Assembly: GCA_037355855.1 (NCBI GenBank)
Contig: CM074765.1
Span: forward strand, 1,550,001-1,614,000
Length of the DNA stretch: 64,000 nucleotides
DNA from: Pseudo-nitzschia pungens
Taxonomy: Eukaryota; Bacillariophyta; Bacillariophyceae; Bacillariales; Bacillariaceae
Direction of reading: 5' to 3'
Both the position numbers and the translations under genes were made by a program. This document shows, piece after piece, positions 32,316-43,337 of the stretch. Every line of letters starts with the position of its first letter. Position 1 is the stretch's first letter. Under the pieces are notes generated by a model that was not told the DNA's origin, ran no database searches, and saw nothing but the letters and a program-made list of their open reading frames with translations.

Positions 32316-32453
32316 ACTCGGTATGCAATTCTTCGTGAACAACTGTCGGCTGTTCAAGAATCAAATTCAACAGCGACTAACACTTTATCGAAGGGTGCGA
32401 CCATATGCGTCACCGACAGTGCGAGGTGCACAGTCAAGTGTCTCCACCACGTG

Positions 32454-34054
32454 TCATTGTTCAACAGTGCTGTACAATTCTTCGTAGTCTTTGGAATCAC
32501 CACCTTCTCTGCACTCACTGCCGTCGTCTTTGTCGTCCTCTTCCATCAAATCGTACTTGTCTTCTCTTTCACCAAGTTCTCGATACGAACCCGAAATACA
32601 ATGAAAATTTTCTGGTTGACCAGTAGGAATAATAAGACAGATGTTGCACTTCCTGCTACTTCCCTCGGGATGATGCATTGTTGATGACGAATTCGAGGAA
32701 GAAGAAGAATTGTTTGACGACAACGACGACTCCGATGATAGAACACGGGGTGATGTTGTAGGCATATTAGCATAAATAATACTGTGCGCATCTCGAATGT
32801 TGTAAAAAGTGCAATCTCGTTTGTTATCATCGTCGTACGGTGGCAGCAACACATCCAATACCGCCGCTCCTTGAGGACCCGCCACAAATTCGTGCAAATT
32901 TCCTTCGTATGGATACAATGATGCAACATCGGGTGCTCGCAATGTGTCGATCTCATTCTTGAAGGCGATTTTCGTTCCTTCTGGGAATCGTTCCTTGCGA
33001 TTGTCTTTACTATTCACAACACAGCTCCCACCGTTGCTTCCGTGTAAGCTGTTACGCAACCACATCACACTCCGAGAAAACCACGAGGACGATTCCGAGT
33101 GTCGTTGCTCCAGTTCCATTGCATCGTAGGCTTTTGTTGACATTTGTTGTTCCAAAAAGGTGCGAAGGGGCGCGGAGCATTGGTTTTCGGCACAGTCCAT
33201 GTCTTCCGTGGCATTGTTTGAGTTGTCTTGAACTAGAATTGGTTTTGAAGGTATTGTTTTACTTTGGCCACGATCCAAATCCAGAGACAATCGCTGCAGA
33301 TCACCATATAGCACTCGAGACAAGACGCACATTTCCGGATGATCGTGGAGGGGAATCCGTTGGTTGGGCCCAAAGACAAAGATTCCTATTGTATACTCAT
33401 CTTTGACCTCAGCAATGTGTAGATACCGAACGACGCTGTTTCGGTTTTCGTCTTTGAAGTCATCGTCTTCTATTCGCAATTTAGGGTGTATTTCACGATT
33501 AATGCGTCGGCAGAATACTCTGTTTCGCGTTTGGAAGAGGGGGAAGGATGGTGAGATTACAAAGGGACTCGAATATCATCGTTGTGTGCAACGTGTTCGT
33601 TTGCTCGTTCTTACCCTTCTTGCACCCTAGGACCCGGGATAGCTTGTTCCCCAACAGAAGACTGATGTATGAGTTCGAGCGCCAAAAGCTTCTGAGCATC
33701 CACACGTTCTAGAGCTTGTTTGATGGGCTTTATTCGTTCATCCAGTATAGATTGTGGAATATCGGCGAGACATTTATGTGGTGTGTTGTGTTTCTTTTTC
33801 TTTCTCTTTCGTTTCAGGTCCGATTCGTTGCTCTTTGATGCAGTATGATGGTCGCATTTGTGATTTGACTCGGGACTGCCATAATTGTTTGAATCTCGCA
33901 GTAACGATATCAGTGCCGATGATTGGATGGCGCGGGCGATGTCGGAGACTACGCGATGAACTTCGCTTTTCTGCATCGTGTTACTCGCTACTGTTGGCGA
34001 TTCACCAGACGACAAATAGAAAGACTTGGCAGATGCGGATGAATCAACTCCCAT
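32454..34054 (-). CDS. Thiol dioxygenase of the ADO/plant cysteine oxidase family
   Basis: Non-heme iron cupin dioxygenase that adds O2 to cysteamine or to N-terminal cysteines, the oxygen sensor of the Cys branch of the N-degron pathway. Two exons on the minus strand: 34054-33615 and 33519-32454, with a 95-bp intron (donor GG|GTAAGA, acceptor AAACAG|AGTATT, phase 2), giving 501 residues. The cupin begins after RINREIHPK. LHDHPEMCVLSRVLYGDL supplies two His ligands (near residues 203-205), and NLHEFVAGPQGAAVLDVLLPPY supplies the third. CTFYNI is typical of the family. Family members are usually 230-300 residues. This one has a 140-residue N-terminus with a Lys/Arg cluster (KRKRKKKKH), a long insertion between strands, and an acidic Ser-rich tail. 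A retrotransposon ends 138 bp downstream of the stop. Confidence 0.88.
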
Positions 34055-35748
34055 GTCGCATCTACTGTTCGCTTTCCGTGTTCTGGTAAACGAAGAAGGG
34101 ACTTCGTGTCTGTGATGCCGACAATTATATAGTCACAATTGTGGCTTCGTGCCGAAAGAAGCAACGGCAGAAGAGGAGGATGATGTATTTGTTGTCTCTG
34201 AGACTCTTGACGCAGAGCATAGACTGAGCGAAGGAGATAACTTAAAACAACCCTTTTACATTGATTGATTCACTTGTTCGGTATGTGTTGAAAGTGATGA
34301 TAAAAACGCACACGCGATGCACTATTATTATTTTTTTCTCGTTTCTGATTTTGATTGAAAAAAAAACTTCAGTGGACAACACTTGTGTGTTCGTTTTTGA
34401 CTTGTATGAGCCGCACGAGGTAACCTTACACCCGCACTAGTAAACTGTACGTCCACAACGTTAGCATTCGCATTCTACGCTAACAATAAATGTCCACGTG
34501 CTGTTTTCGGAAATAAATTACGAAGTACTACTACTTCCAAAAAATGATCTTTTGATTGGGGAGACATTTTCTTGTTTTTTGTCCTACCGTTCGGAGCTAC
34601 AGACACGTACGAAATGCTGAAAGTCGTAACGGAACGAGATGATTTTCAAAATGAGTCGGGGCTGACGTTGGCTACAAACATACGAACTAGACTCCGCTAT
34701 GGTATTGTAAATATCGTACCCCGCCTTTTTAGGGAAATAAATACCGTAGATATCGAATGTACTGGTACCGCACCGCTCCAACAGATTGCACATTCACCCC
34801 GAGCGCCATAAGTAAGTTTCTAGTTCCCACATTGTCAATCCTGTCTCAACACAATTTACATAATTGGAACAAACGTGTCAAATAACGATAGTGTAATATA
34901 AATTGAAAGCAATATAATTGAGTGTCTCATTCGTCATCACAATGATCCATCTTGACTGGGTTGGACTGAAAGTGTTATTACACAAAAGAAGAAGAATTGT
35001 GAATAGTTTTGGTCTTGAATCATTCGTGGATTGCTCGTTCAAGCGACTTCAGAACTGCTTCGCTATTTATTTCGGAAAGAACGATCATAAATACTTTCTC
35101 AATAATCACACTGTTGATTTTTTATCGTCATCGCAATCGAGCATAGCTATGCAATACGGTAATCGCGTCTGCCACTATGATTTATTGTTTATGAATGTAA
35201 GGTACCGGAAGTTGTATCCATAGCTCACATCAAAAGGAATTGGAGCGATCAAAGAGTTTTTGCATAATTGAAGATGCGGTTCGGTGTGATCAGGCCCAGG
35301 GCCCAGAATGAAACGGAATGAGCAAGCAACGAATTGCCGGACTAGTATCAAAAGACGCACACACACACGCGCGCACAAACACCCACAAACACAACTACAA
35401 TGCTGTGTGGGACATGTGGACTTGCTCTGATGGACCGGAATGAGGGAGAAAGATGATGGATCGGAGATTTCTGAATGCTAGATGGAGCAAAAGCGTCAAC
35501 ATTGGCTCGGGAACCAATGTTTGCATTTTGTATTACCAAACTATATGTCTGAACGTATCGTAGAGTGTTTGGAATCAAACGAATGAAGACACACAAAACT
35601 GGGCGTTCTGTGACGAAAAAAATTTGGTCTCCTCAGAAATGGGACTACCAGATGAAAGCAACGAAAGAAACCACAAACCAATAGGTTTTGCCTCGAGATC
35701 GTTGCAATTAATTCAAATAATTCAGCATCCCGGTCGTTGTCATGTGAA
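34055..35748. other. Intergenic between dioxygenase and DNAJC11-like genes
   Basis: No gene recognised. GTAACCTTAC at 34420-34429 and TTACGAAGTA near 34507 belong to the recurrent intergenic words. Frames at 34572-34811 and 34918-35223 lack motifs. Confidence 0.6.
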
Positions 35749-38484
35749 TTACTGCACCAACTCTGCGTCTCCCAAGACTTCCAATCGATCGCCATCGCTG
35801 CGGTCCTCGAAGGGAAGGGCCAGTGCTTCTTTTTCTCCCACGGTGACTTCGTAGACGTTTCCGTCATAGGAATATCGAACGGTCAGTTGGGGGCCTTGTT
35901 CTTCCCGGTCATTGTCGGATCGAGACCGATCGTTGTGGCCTGTGTCGTTTTCCGCCCGCCCCGCCATCGTCTTCCACCATTCATTCCAGACTCGCCGGAC
36001 CCGACGCTTGCCAAATAGCAGCCACCGTTTTGCTCCCGTTATGTGTTTGCGGTGACGACGCCGACCCTTTCGGAACTTGGATTCGGTTGCCAGGGTGTAA
36101 AATCCCATCCACGAAGACTTGGGAATCCCACCCGGAGCAGAGAACCTGCCGTCCTTGACCCAATACTGCAACTGGATCGTGGCGTCCATCGATACCACTT
36201 CGTACACCCACGAAGATGGGTCTTGGTCTCCCGTTCCCTCCTCCTCCTCCTCTTCGTTGTCGTAGGAGTTGTGCCGTAACCGATGCCAGTAGGTGGCGGC
36301 CAGGATGACCAAGCCGTTTCCGTCGGAGGCCTGCCGTTGCGTTTCACGATATCGCTTCGCTTCTGCCACCGTTTTCATCAATGCCAACTGGTGCTCCGCT
36401 TCGGACTTGGTCTTGGCGAGCGGAAATCCTTTGCGGTTCCTCGGCACGAGTTCCGAGGCGTTCCCCGCGTCTCTGCCGCTGTGGCTGGTCGGGCCGGAGC
36501 TTTTTCGGTCACTCCCTCCCAGCTCCTCCAGCAAATCCGTCACGATCGATTGGAGGAGCATGCAATACATTCCGTAATAGAATTTTTGCGTGTAAAACGC
36601 CTGGTAATTGGTCAGGCTTCCCAGCTGCACGACGGAAATCGGAATCCGAAACGTGGACTGGTTGTAGTGGAGTTCCCATATCCACGCCCACCGTCCCAGG
36701 GAAACATCGTGTTCCAGCCCAAATCCCAGGGTCGGATGGGTCGCCAGAGACGTGATCTCGTGCGTGACGATGGCCGTGAGTTTGGAGAAGGTACCCCAGA
36801 CCGCCGTCAGCTCGGCCTTTTTGGGAAGATGGAAGTTGTCTTCCAGCCAGGACCAGAGGCTGCTGCTGCCGCCGCTGCTCGGCTCCGGGCCGTCGCGTCT
36901 CTCGCCGTCTTCGTCGCGTTTTGGAAACTTGCACTTGTAGCCAAACTCCAATGAGTTTCCCTGGAGCATTCCCAGGGAAGCCTTGGCCGAAACCTTGTGT
37001 GAGAAGTGGTGCTGTGACGCTTGCTGGTGTCGTTGTTGTTGTTGTTGCGTGGTGTTGGATCGTCGAGAGAACAGCGACGACAGCGTCGCCTGCCAGCTGG
37101 CGTTCCATTGCAGCACCCTTCCGTTGCTGCCCGCCGAAATCCCCACCGCGGTGGTTCCGATGCCCTGCAAGTGCCGGTAGGTCTTGAGGTTGAAGATGAC
37201 CGGATCGTTGTCCGGCAGGGGGGATCGGTTCAGGATGGTCATTCCGTACCGGCACGCCGTTTGGTTGGCAAAGGTGTGGGTCGATCCGAGGGAGTACTGG
37301 TGGGTTTCGTTGTCGTTGTTGAGGTTGGCCGTCGCAAAGATCTGCGTCGTCGGGGCGGCGTGGTAGCTGGTGTTGACAAACATGGTGACGGGGTGCCTTT
37401 CGGCCAGAGCTTGGTAGTCCTTGGATTTGGGATCCCTGGCCGCCGCTGCCATTCTCGCCAGTTCCGCCGATCCCGGATAGACGACGTCCGTGCTGCATCC
37501 CACCGCCATGGACCACTTGCTGGGTCGGTACCGGATGGGATTGTTGTTGCCCCGGTGGTTTCGGCTGCCGCTTCTCGACGGCGGTGGGACGACGCTCGAG
37601 AGGGTAAACCCAACGTCGGCCTTTTGCGAGGATCGCAACTGGCTGATCTGGTAGTCGACGAGTCTCCGCTCCTGCAGGATCCGTTGCTTGTAGTATTGCT
37701 TTTCTTCCTCGTCCGCCGGTGGCTTGGCCAGCAGGCTCTTTTGGACGAGCCGCAGGTAGTCCCGTCCCCGATACAGGACCGGCTTGAGCGGTACCACCGG
37801 TGGAAAGGTCATGGATAGATTGAGGTGGACGCAATTGTCCTCCGTGAGGTTTTGGAGATAGTCGTGCTGCTCCATGAATTTTCGGAGCTCTGTCTTTGCT
37901 TTCGGAATGTTGGCCTGTACCAACAACAAGTGTTCCAGGCGTTCGTAGAGATTGTACGCGTCGTCATCATCGTCGTCGTCGTCGTCGTCGTAGGCACTGT
38001 CATCGTCCTCCCCGCCGCCGCCGCCGTCGTCGTCTTCGAAACCCCCGCCGCGGGAGTCGCCTCTTCCGTCGTCGTCTTCTTCCCGAGCCGCCTCCTCCCG
38101 CCTCGTTTTTTCGTCCCGTTGTTGCTGCTGGACCTTTCGGATCAACTCCACCCCGTCCTCTCCGTAACAATCGTAGGCCAGTCGCAAGACGGGATCGATC
38201 AACACGTCGTGGGCCCTCTTGAATTGCAGAAAGGTTTCCTGGATTTCCTCGAGTTCCTGTTCGTTCTGTTCCGCACCCGGGGTCCGCAGTCGCAAACGGA
38301 CCTTGTCGGGATGAAAGGTGGTGGAAAGGCTGCGATAGGATCGGTGCACTTCGTCGGTGGTGGCATCTCGTCGGAGGTTCAGAAGCGAATACAGATTCGG
38401 GGCGGAAAAGTCGTCGTCGGCGTCGTCGTCGTTTTCTTCGTCTTCGTTCTCCTTTCGCTCGCCATGGTTCCGGTAACCCGTCAT
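35749..38484 (-). CDS. DNAJC11-like J-domain protein (mitochondrial membrane)
   Basis: 911 residues from ATG 38484 to TAA 35749-35751. The open frame extends upstream only through non-ATG codons over an AATCCA repeat, so ATG 38484 is preferred. The J domain spans about 28-105 (NLYSLLNLRRDATTDEV; HPD in FHPDKVR), then a very acidic stretch at about 135-175 with a run of nine or more Asp. A long beta-rich middle region follows. The C-terminal domain (TVAEAKRYRETQ; GNGLVILAATYWHRL; VSMDATIQLQYWVKDGRF) matches the DUF3395 domain of DNAJC11, a partner of the MICOS/SAM complex that shapes cristae. Human DNAJC11 has about 560 residues, so this one is enlarged by low-complexity insertions. The gene is much more GC-rich than its surroundings. 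The assignment rests on recalled similarity. Confidence 0.8.
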   Translation of the reverse strand: MTGYRNHGERKENEDEENDDDADDDFSAPNLYSLLNLRRDATTDEVHRSYRSLSTTFHPDKVRLRLRTPGAEQNEQELEEIQETFLQFKRAHDVLIDPVLRLAYDCYGEDGVELIRKVQQQQRDEKTRREEAAREEDDDGRGDSRGGGFEDDDGGGGGEDDDSAYDDDDDDDDDDAYNLYERLEHLLLVQANIPKAKTELRKFMEQHDYLQNLTEDNCVHLNLSMTFPPVVPLKPVLYRGRDYLRLVQKSLLAKPPADEEEKQYYKQRILQERRLVDYQISQLRSSQKADVGFTLSSVVPPPSRSGSRNHRGNNNPIRYRPSKWSMAVGCSTDVVYPGSAELARMAAAARDPKSKDYQALAERHPVTMFVNTSYHAAPTTQIFATANLNNDNETHQYSLGSTHTFANQTACRYGMTILNRSPLPDNDPVIFNLKTYRHLQGIGTTAVGISAGSNGRVLQWNASWQATLSSLFSRRSNTTQQQQQRHQQASQHHFSHKVSAKASLGMLQGNSLEFGYKCKFPKRDEDGERRDGPEPSSGGSSSLWSWLEDNFHLPKKAELTAVWGTFSKLTAIVTHEITSLATHPTLGFGLEHDVSLGRWAWIWELHYNQSTFRIPISVVQLGSLTNYQAFYTQKFYYGMYCMLLQSIVTDLLEELGGSDRKSSGPTSHSGRDAGNASELVPRNRKGFPLAKTKSEAEHQLALMKTVAEAKRYRETQRQASDGNGLVILAATYWHRLRHNSYDNEEEEEEGTGDQDPSSWVYEVVSMDATIQLQYWVKDGRFSAPGGIPKSSWMGFYTLATESKFRKGRRRHRKHITGAKRWLLFGKRRVRRVWNEWWKTMAGRAENDTGHNDRSRSDNDREEQGPQLTVRYSYDGNVYEVTVGEKEALALPFEDRSDGDRLEVLGDAELVQ

Positions 38485-38496
38485 GATGGGTCGGTT

Positions 38497-38516
38497 TGTG
38501 TGTGTGTGTGTGTGTG
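38497..38516. repeat. (TG)n microsatellite
   Basis: About ten TG units just upstream of the DNAJC11-like ATG on the opposite strand, within its presumed 5' UTR. A second short array, AATCCA units, lies at about 38598-38620. Confidence 0.9.
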
Positions 38517-38521
38517 GAACG

Positions 38522-39888
38522 ACGAAAATTGCCAACGGATCCTTCCCTTCACCGGTCGATGCGATGTGGAATCGGGCGGTCAACGAATGCAGATCGAAAT
38601 CCAAATCCAAATCCAAATCCAACACCAAAACCGAATGGCCCGATACGATTTCCGTGCAAAGAACCGATCCCGTGCAGTTGCCGGCTATCCCCGTTGAGAT
38701 ACTAGCAATCTCGAACCGCAAACTGCCACAAAGTTAGAATCTTCCGATTCCTTTGTCCATGTGCTTCTGGTTGGTGTCAACCGGCAGTGTATTGTATTGT
38801 ATTGTACTGTACTGTATATTGTAGTGCAGCCACCGAGTACCGTACTCGTACTACTTTTCAGATTTTGAATTTGCGACTGGTAGTGAAGAGCGTTTGCGGC
38901 ACACTGTTGTTGGAGTTCAGCGTTGTCTTTCGATGCCGTCGAATCTAGTCTTTCGTTTGGAACATGCAGAGGCGCAACCACGGATCAATCCATTAGCTAA
39001 TTACGTACCGTCAACCGTGCCAATACAAATCACAAATAATCCGTGGGACCCTGTTTTTCGAAGTCCCAAAAGACAAAAGACGTACCGGTACAAACGACGA
39101 CCAAAAAAATACGAAGCACTTGGGGTAAGATCTTACGTGTACTCGTACTACCAGTAACCTTATATATTCGCCTACGGTACCGTAGGTTTCATGCGCGAGT
39201 CAAGCTTATCGCCAGCCATTACGTAGTACGGTACAGTTTTTTTGGGGGGGAGGTCGTCTGTCTGTCCGTAATCCTAAACAAATACTGTACGAAGTAAGAA
39301 GTAAACCTTATTATTGGTGCTGAACATAACATCTCTCAATTTTTTTTAGAGAGACTCTGAAGAACAATGTTGCAATCATTACGTTCGTACACCATCATAC
39401 GACACCTTAGTTGAAAAGAATTCTGCCAGTGCTACTACTACTACTAGTCCTTGGATTGATTGTTAATTCTACATTTATTCTGAAAAAAAAAAACATTGGA
39501 AAACAGCTGCTAAATAACAACAAGAACTCCGGAACTTATTGCGGAAGTGGAACAAATTCATTTGAAGCACAACTCATGTATCATGATACTAGTACTCTGA
39601 GAGGAAGAACGCAGACACAAGGCAAGCTCGTAGTATTGATTGAGAACAAGAATGCTGAAGCCCCCATGGAAAAGAAAGCAATATGGGACATGAACAATCA
39701 AAAAGAGCTGGAGTGCGTCAGGGCCCCGGGAGGAACTTCTTGTGCTCTCGACTTGAAAATGAACCCTTGGCATCGTTGTCCTGTAAATCCCCCCATCTGT
39801 CCACTGCGGTCCACGAGCATGTTTGGGGCTTGCTCGTCTGGACGTGCGACCGAGGGCTTACTGACCAGCAAAATGACAATATCGTGGT
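38522..39888. other. Intergenic between DNAJC11-like gene and tRNA-Gly
   Basis: Upstream region of the DNAJC11-like gene and downstream flank of the Lys-Gly tRNA pair. A plus frame at 39411-40016 begins at TTG and runs antisense through tRNA-Gly, so it is not taken as a gene. TTACTTCGTAC-type words occur near 39286. Confidence 0.55.
39870..39873 (-). terminator. Pol III T-tract for the Lys-Gly tRNA pair
   Basis: Four T on the minus strand, about 16 nt past tRNA-Gly. It is the first T4 run after either tRNA of the pair. Confidence 0.6.
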
Positions 39889-39959
39889 TGCACCAGCCGA
39901 GAATCGAACTCGGGGCCCAACGATGGCAACGTTGGATTTTACCACTAAACCACTGGTGC
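39889..39959 (-). tRNA. tRNA-Gly(GCC)
   Basis: 71 nt, no intron, no encoded CCA. The acceptor GCACCAG pairs with CTGGTGC; the discriminator is A. Anticodon arm CCAAC-GTTGCCATC-type with anticodon GCC, and T arm GAGTTCGATTCTC. The A and B boxes are intact. It lies 38 nt downstream of tRNA-Lys on the same strand. Confidence 0.95.
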
Positions 39960-39997
39960 ATGAATTGTGGGGCCGATGCTAGATTAGTACCGTTGTT

Positions 39998-40070
39998 CAC
40001 CCGATGTGGGGATTGAACCCACGACCACACGGTTAAAAGCCGAGCGCTCTTCCAACTGAGCTAACCGGGT
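39998..40070 (-). tRNA. tRNA-Lys(UUU)
   Basis: 73 nt, no intron. The acceptor ACCCGGT pairs with ATCGGGT, including one G-T pair; the discriminator is G. The D arm is TAGCTCAGTTGG, the anticodon loop CTTTTAA, and the T arm GTGGGTTCAATCCCCAC. The acceptor starts with A where many Lys tRNAs have G; the change is compensated by T on the 3' strand. Confidence 0.93.
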
Positions 40071-41153
40071 TGTCATCAACAACCTGAGGCCTTGCCTATT
40101 GAACTTCCAGCTGGAACTTCTTCCGACTACTGTCCGCAGCGTGGTGTAACCTAACCTTACCGTACTAAGCCTTAATTATTACTACCGTACAAGTGCACAG
40201 CTTCGTTCGCCTTTCGCGGTGTCGGTGTGGTTGAAGACGCCATCAACGCTGACGCTAAGACAATTTCTTGTGGAACATTTTTGTTGAATGAATCTACTGT
40301 AATTACTTATCGGAGAGACGCCTCTTCACCAGGACTGATGGTTGATGGTTGATGCATTCATTTTAAAATTCATTCATTCTCTTTAGTCGTACGAGTAAGT
40401 TAACCGTACCTGGTACAAAACAAAGTGAAGAGTTTTTTTTACCCGTCTGTCCGTTGCCGGCACCAGAGGACAGCTCCGAAATATCGTACGTCTCACTACC
40501 GGTAAGGTTTACCCTTGCACTGGTGCTTCCCACGCGTTGATGTTCGTATTCGTACCGTCCGTGATCTACGGTACGTAACTACGGTTACCTGTACGTAAAA
40601 CTTACTTCGTACACAACAGTGTCACAGTTTTCGTTGCGCGCGTTCGGTCACAGATTTGGCGGTCACAGAACGTCCGTGTCAAATGTCAATCTCAAAACAA
40701 ATGAAGAATGGAATGCAATGCAATGCAATGCAATGGACGAATGGGAATGAATGAATGAATCATCATCATCTTCTTCTCATCTCAAAGTCAATCATCTCTC
40801 GATCTCATCTCAAAATCAAATAATGATCAATCAAAACAATCCAAAAAATGAGAAGAGACAAGTGCGAATAAGTTACGATACGTGCAATCAGCTGTACCGG
40901 TACTGGTACAGGTACAATTAGTAAGATTTACCACCAAGATTAGAAAATCGCGGCTCCTGCGACGCCCTTACAAAAAAACGCCACGTTACAATTCTTGTTG
41001 TTTGTGTCTTGTTCTTTTGATGAAAGCAACTTGGAATGAATGCACGACAGATCCGAGTCATTGAAACACTAACAAACGGGAAAATAAATCCAAAACTACA
41101 TTCCCATACGGTACGGTAGCTGGCGATCCCATTTTGATTGATTCTTTGCAAGA
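40071..41153. other. Intergenic between tRNA-Lys and mitochondrial carrier
   Basis: No gene seen. It has several intergenic words (CTAACCTTACCGTAC near 40148, ACCGGTAAGGTTTAC near 40498, ACTTACTTCGTAC near 40601) and an AATGC microsatellite at about 40711-40736. Confidence 0.55.
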
Positions 41154-42353
41154 ATGACGGAAATGCGAAACACAGCGTCGACGTCTACGGGCAACCGAAT
41201 CCACGAAAATCTCGACCGCAGAGTCCACGACACCAACGATTCCGGTGGAAATCCGCAAGGCGGAAGCGATGGAAACGGAGGCGCTCACGGCAACGGCACC
41301 ACGTCGTCACCGCCTTCGTTGCCTCCTTCGTCGTGGTGGAAACGAGCCCTGGCTTCCGCCATCCGGGGCGGGGCAGCGGGTTCGGTGGCGATGGTCCTCC
41401 AGGTGGTCCTCCTCATGTGGCTGCGGACCACCGTCAACTACCAGTACAAACACGGCGTGGACGTGACCACGGCCCTTTCCACGCTCTATCGACAGGGAGG
41501 GGTCCTTCGGTTTTATCGGGGCGCGTCGGTGGCACTGGTGACGGGACCGATCTCCCGCTTTGGGGACACGGCGGCCAACGAGGGCGTCCGGGAACTCTTT
41601 GGTCGATCGGGAGGAGCGGGACGAACCAACAAGGCAACCATCGTCCCGCTCTGGGCCGTGACACTGGTGGCGTCCCTTCTGGCGGCCTCCTGGAGGATTG
41701 CCATCACACCCCTGGACACGGTCAAGACGACGCTACAGGTCTACGGATCCACGGAGGGATGGGAACGGCTCTTATCGAAGATCAACGCCTACGGGATCCG
41801 GGTCTTGTGGGACGGGGCACTGGGGAACTCCTTTGCGACGCTGGCGGGACACTACCCGTGGTTTGCGGTCAACAACTTGCTGGAGGCGCTGCTGCCAATG
41901 CCGATGCCGATGGCGATGGCGATGGCGATGCCGAGCCGCGACGGAAACACCGTCGGCGACGATCGGAAGCACCGTCGAAAACTGCTGGTCCGACGGGCAG
42001 CGATCGGCTTTTGCTCGTCGGTGGCCTCCGACTGCGTCTCGAACGGGATCCGGGTCGTCAAGACCTACCGGCAAACGGCGGAAGTCCCCCTGTCGTACCG
42101 GGAGGCGCTGTCGGAGCTGTGGTCCGGGGCGGGATCCGGAGCCGGGGACGGGGGAATCCTGTTCGTGACCCGGGGCCTGGGCCTCAAGATCGTGGCGAAC
42201 GGACTGAGCGGGATCTTGTTCTCGGTCCTGTGGAAAATGATTCTCGAGCGGCTGCGATCATCGTCGTCACCGTCGTCGTTATCATCGTCGTCGAGTGCCG
42301 AGAAAATCACCGCCGACAGCGGCACCGGCAGCGAACACAAGAAATCAAACTGA
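41154..42353 (+). CDS. Mitochondrial carrier family protein
   Basis: 399 residues from ATG 41154 to TGA 42351-42353, one exon. Solute carriers of this family (SLC25) move metabolites across the inner mitochondrial membrane. The first 60 residues are Gly/Asn/Ser-rich. Membrane segments start near residue 66 (RALASAIRGGAAGSVAMVLQ). The second repeat carries the signature PLDTVKTTLQVYG near residue 186, followed by the G-x3-G-like ALGNSFATLAGHYPWF. The first and third signatures are degenerate: there is no clean PxD/ExxK in repeat 1. A short MPMPMAMAMAMP run near residue 250 comes from a GATGGC-type tandem repeat. Codons are strikingly GC-rich, and an overlapping frame at 41138-42361 is a by-product of this. 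The substrate is unknown. Confidence 0.8.
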   Translation: MTEMRNTASTSTGNRIHENLDRRVHDTNDSGGNPQGGSDGNGGAHGNGTTSSPPSLPPSSWWKRALASAIRGGAAGSVAMVLQVVLLMWLRTTVNYQYKHGVDVTTALSTLYRQGGVLRFYRGASVALVTGPISRFGDTAANEGVRELFGRSGGAGRTNKATIVPLWAVTLVASLLAASWRIAITPLDTVKTTLQVYGSTEGWERLLSKINAYGIRVLWDGALGNSFATLAGHYPWFAVNNLLEALLPMPMPMAMAMAMPSRDGNTVGDDRKHRRKLLVRRAAIGFCSSVASDCVSNGIRVVKTYRQTAEVPLSYREALSELWSGAGSGAGDGGILFVTRGLGLKIVANGLSGILFSVLWKMILERLRSSSSPSSLSSSSSAEKITADSGTGSEHKKSN

Positions 42354-43337
42354 CACGGTGACGACATGTTTCACCGGGGGGAAAAACACTGTTGCGACCG
42401 ACAACGAATTTTGCCAGTGCAGTACCGAACAGCAACAAGACTGCGACTATACTAATGATAGTATCATACTGCTGTACTTCCGATTGCTACGAAAAAAACA
42501 GTTTCGAATGCTTGCTATTTTTCTTTGCCTTGCCTCCGTCTCCTGCCAAACAGGCAAGCAATAACTCGATGCATTGTTTGTTGGTTGTTGTTGTCGTGTG
42601 TGCGTGTGTGCGTGCGTGCGTGCGTGCTTGTGCACCCGTTGGACTCTGATGCGCCAGCATCGATTGCAACTATTCCTGGTGCAATCGGGAACATCACTGT
42701 TCGTGCTTTTGCAGCCCAACGTCAGCACTCCAGTTGAGCGAAAATACTTTAGTAGTAAGACTTGGGTGCATACTTCCCCAAAATTGGCATGCTTCCTAGT
42801 ACTACTACTACACGAAACATCAGAGCGAGACATGAAAGAATGCAGAGGAGTGTGATGATGATGTGCAAAGTATCTAGTACTAGTACTAGATTGCATCAAG
42901 AACCACCACCACATACTAATTGGATGCCAGCATGGTAGTACTAGTAAAACAATATTGTATTGCACGTTCTTCCCAAGTGGCAACCTTTGACAGCTGTTCA
43001 CAAAATCAGTGTTTTGCAGGATGGTGATAGTTCATGTCTTCAATTATCAAAACACGATTTTGAAACTCCATCTCAATGGTACTAGATTTGAATCTTTTTT
43101 TGTGTTGTTGTTATGTCATTATTACCGTCGTACAGTAAAACGAATTGGACGGACTCTCACTATTTTTTGTTTTGGTCGATTGTTCCGTTTGATTTTGATC
43201 TTTTTCGGCATTGTGAGTTTTCACTACCCGTAAGGTCTTACCGTAATTAGCGCGGTAAGCTTACCGAAAAAATTGTGAGGTAGCGAATACGAGGTGGAGC
43301 GAATGGCTGCAAGGGCATCAAGTTCCTGTTGGCTGAT
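42354..43337. other. Intergenic between carrier gene and tRNA-Ser
   Basis: No gene. A 184-codon minus frame (42447-43001) is low complexity, caused by a TGTGCGTG microsatellite near 42595-42632. Intergenic words CCGTAAGGTCTTACCG and GCGGTAAGCTTACCG lie near 43228 and 43250. Confidence 0.6.

Noticed and set aside
36509..37834. Long alternative minus-strand frame within the DNAJC11-like gene
   Set aside because: Frame-shifted, Pro/Gly/Arg-rich by-product of high GC; the other frame holds the J domain.
39411..40016. 201-codon plus frame with an apparent N-terminal membrane segment
   Set aside because: Starts at TTG and its end is the antisense of tRNA-Gly; no homology seen.
41138..42361. 407-codon frame overlapping the mitochondrial carrier
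   Set aside because: Gly/Arg-rich translation of the GC-rich carrier gene; the carrier frame has the family signature.
42447..43001. 184-codon minus frame
   Set aside because: Composed largely of microsatellite translation (His-Thr-Arg-Ala runs).
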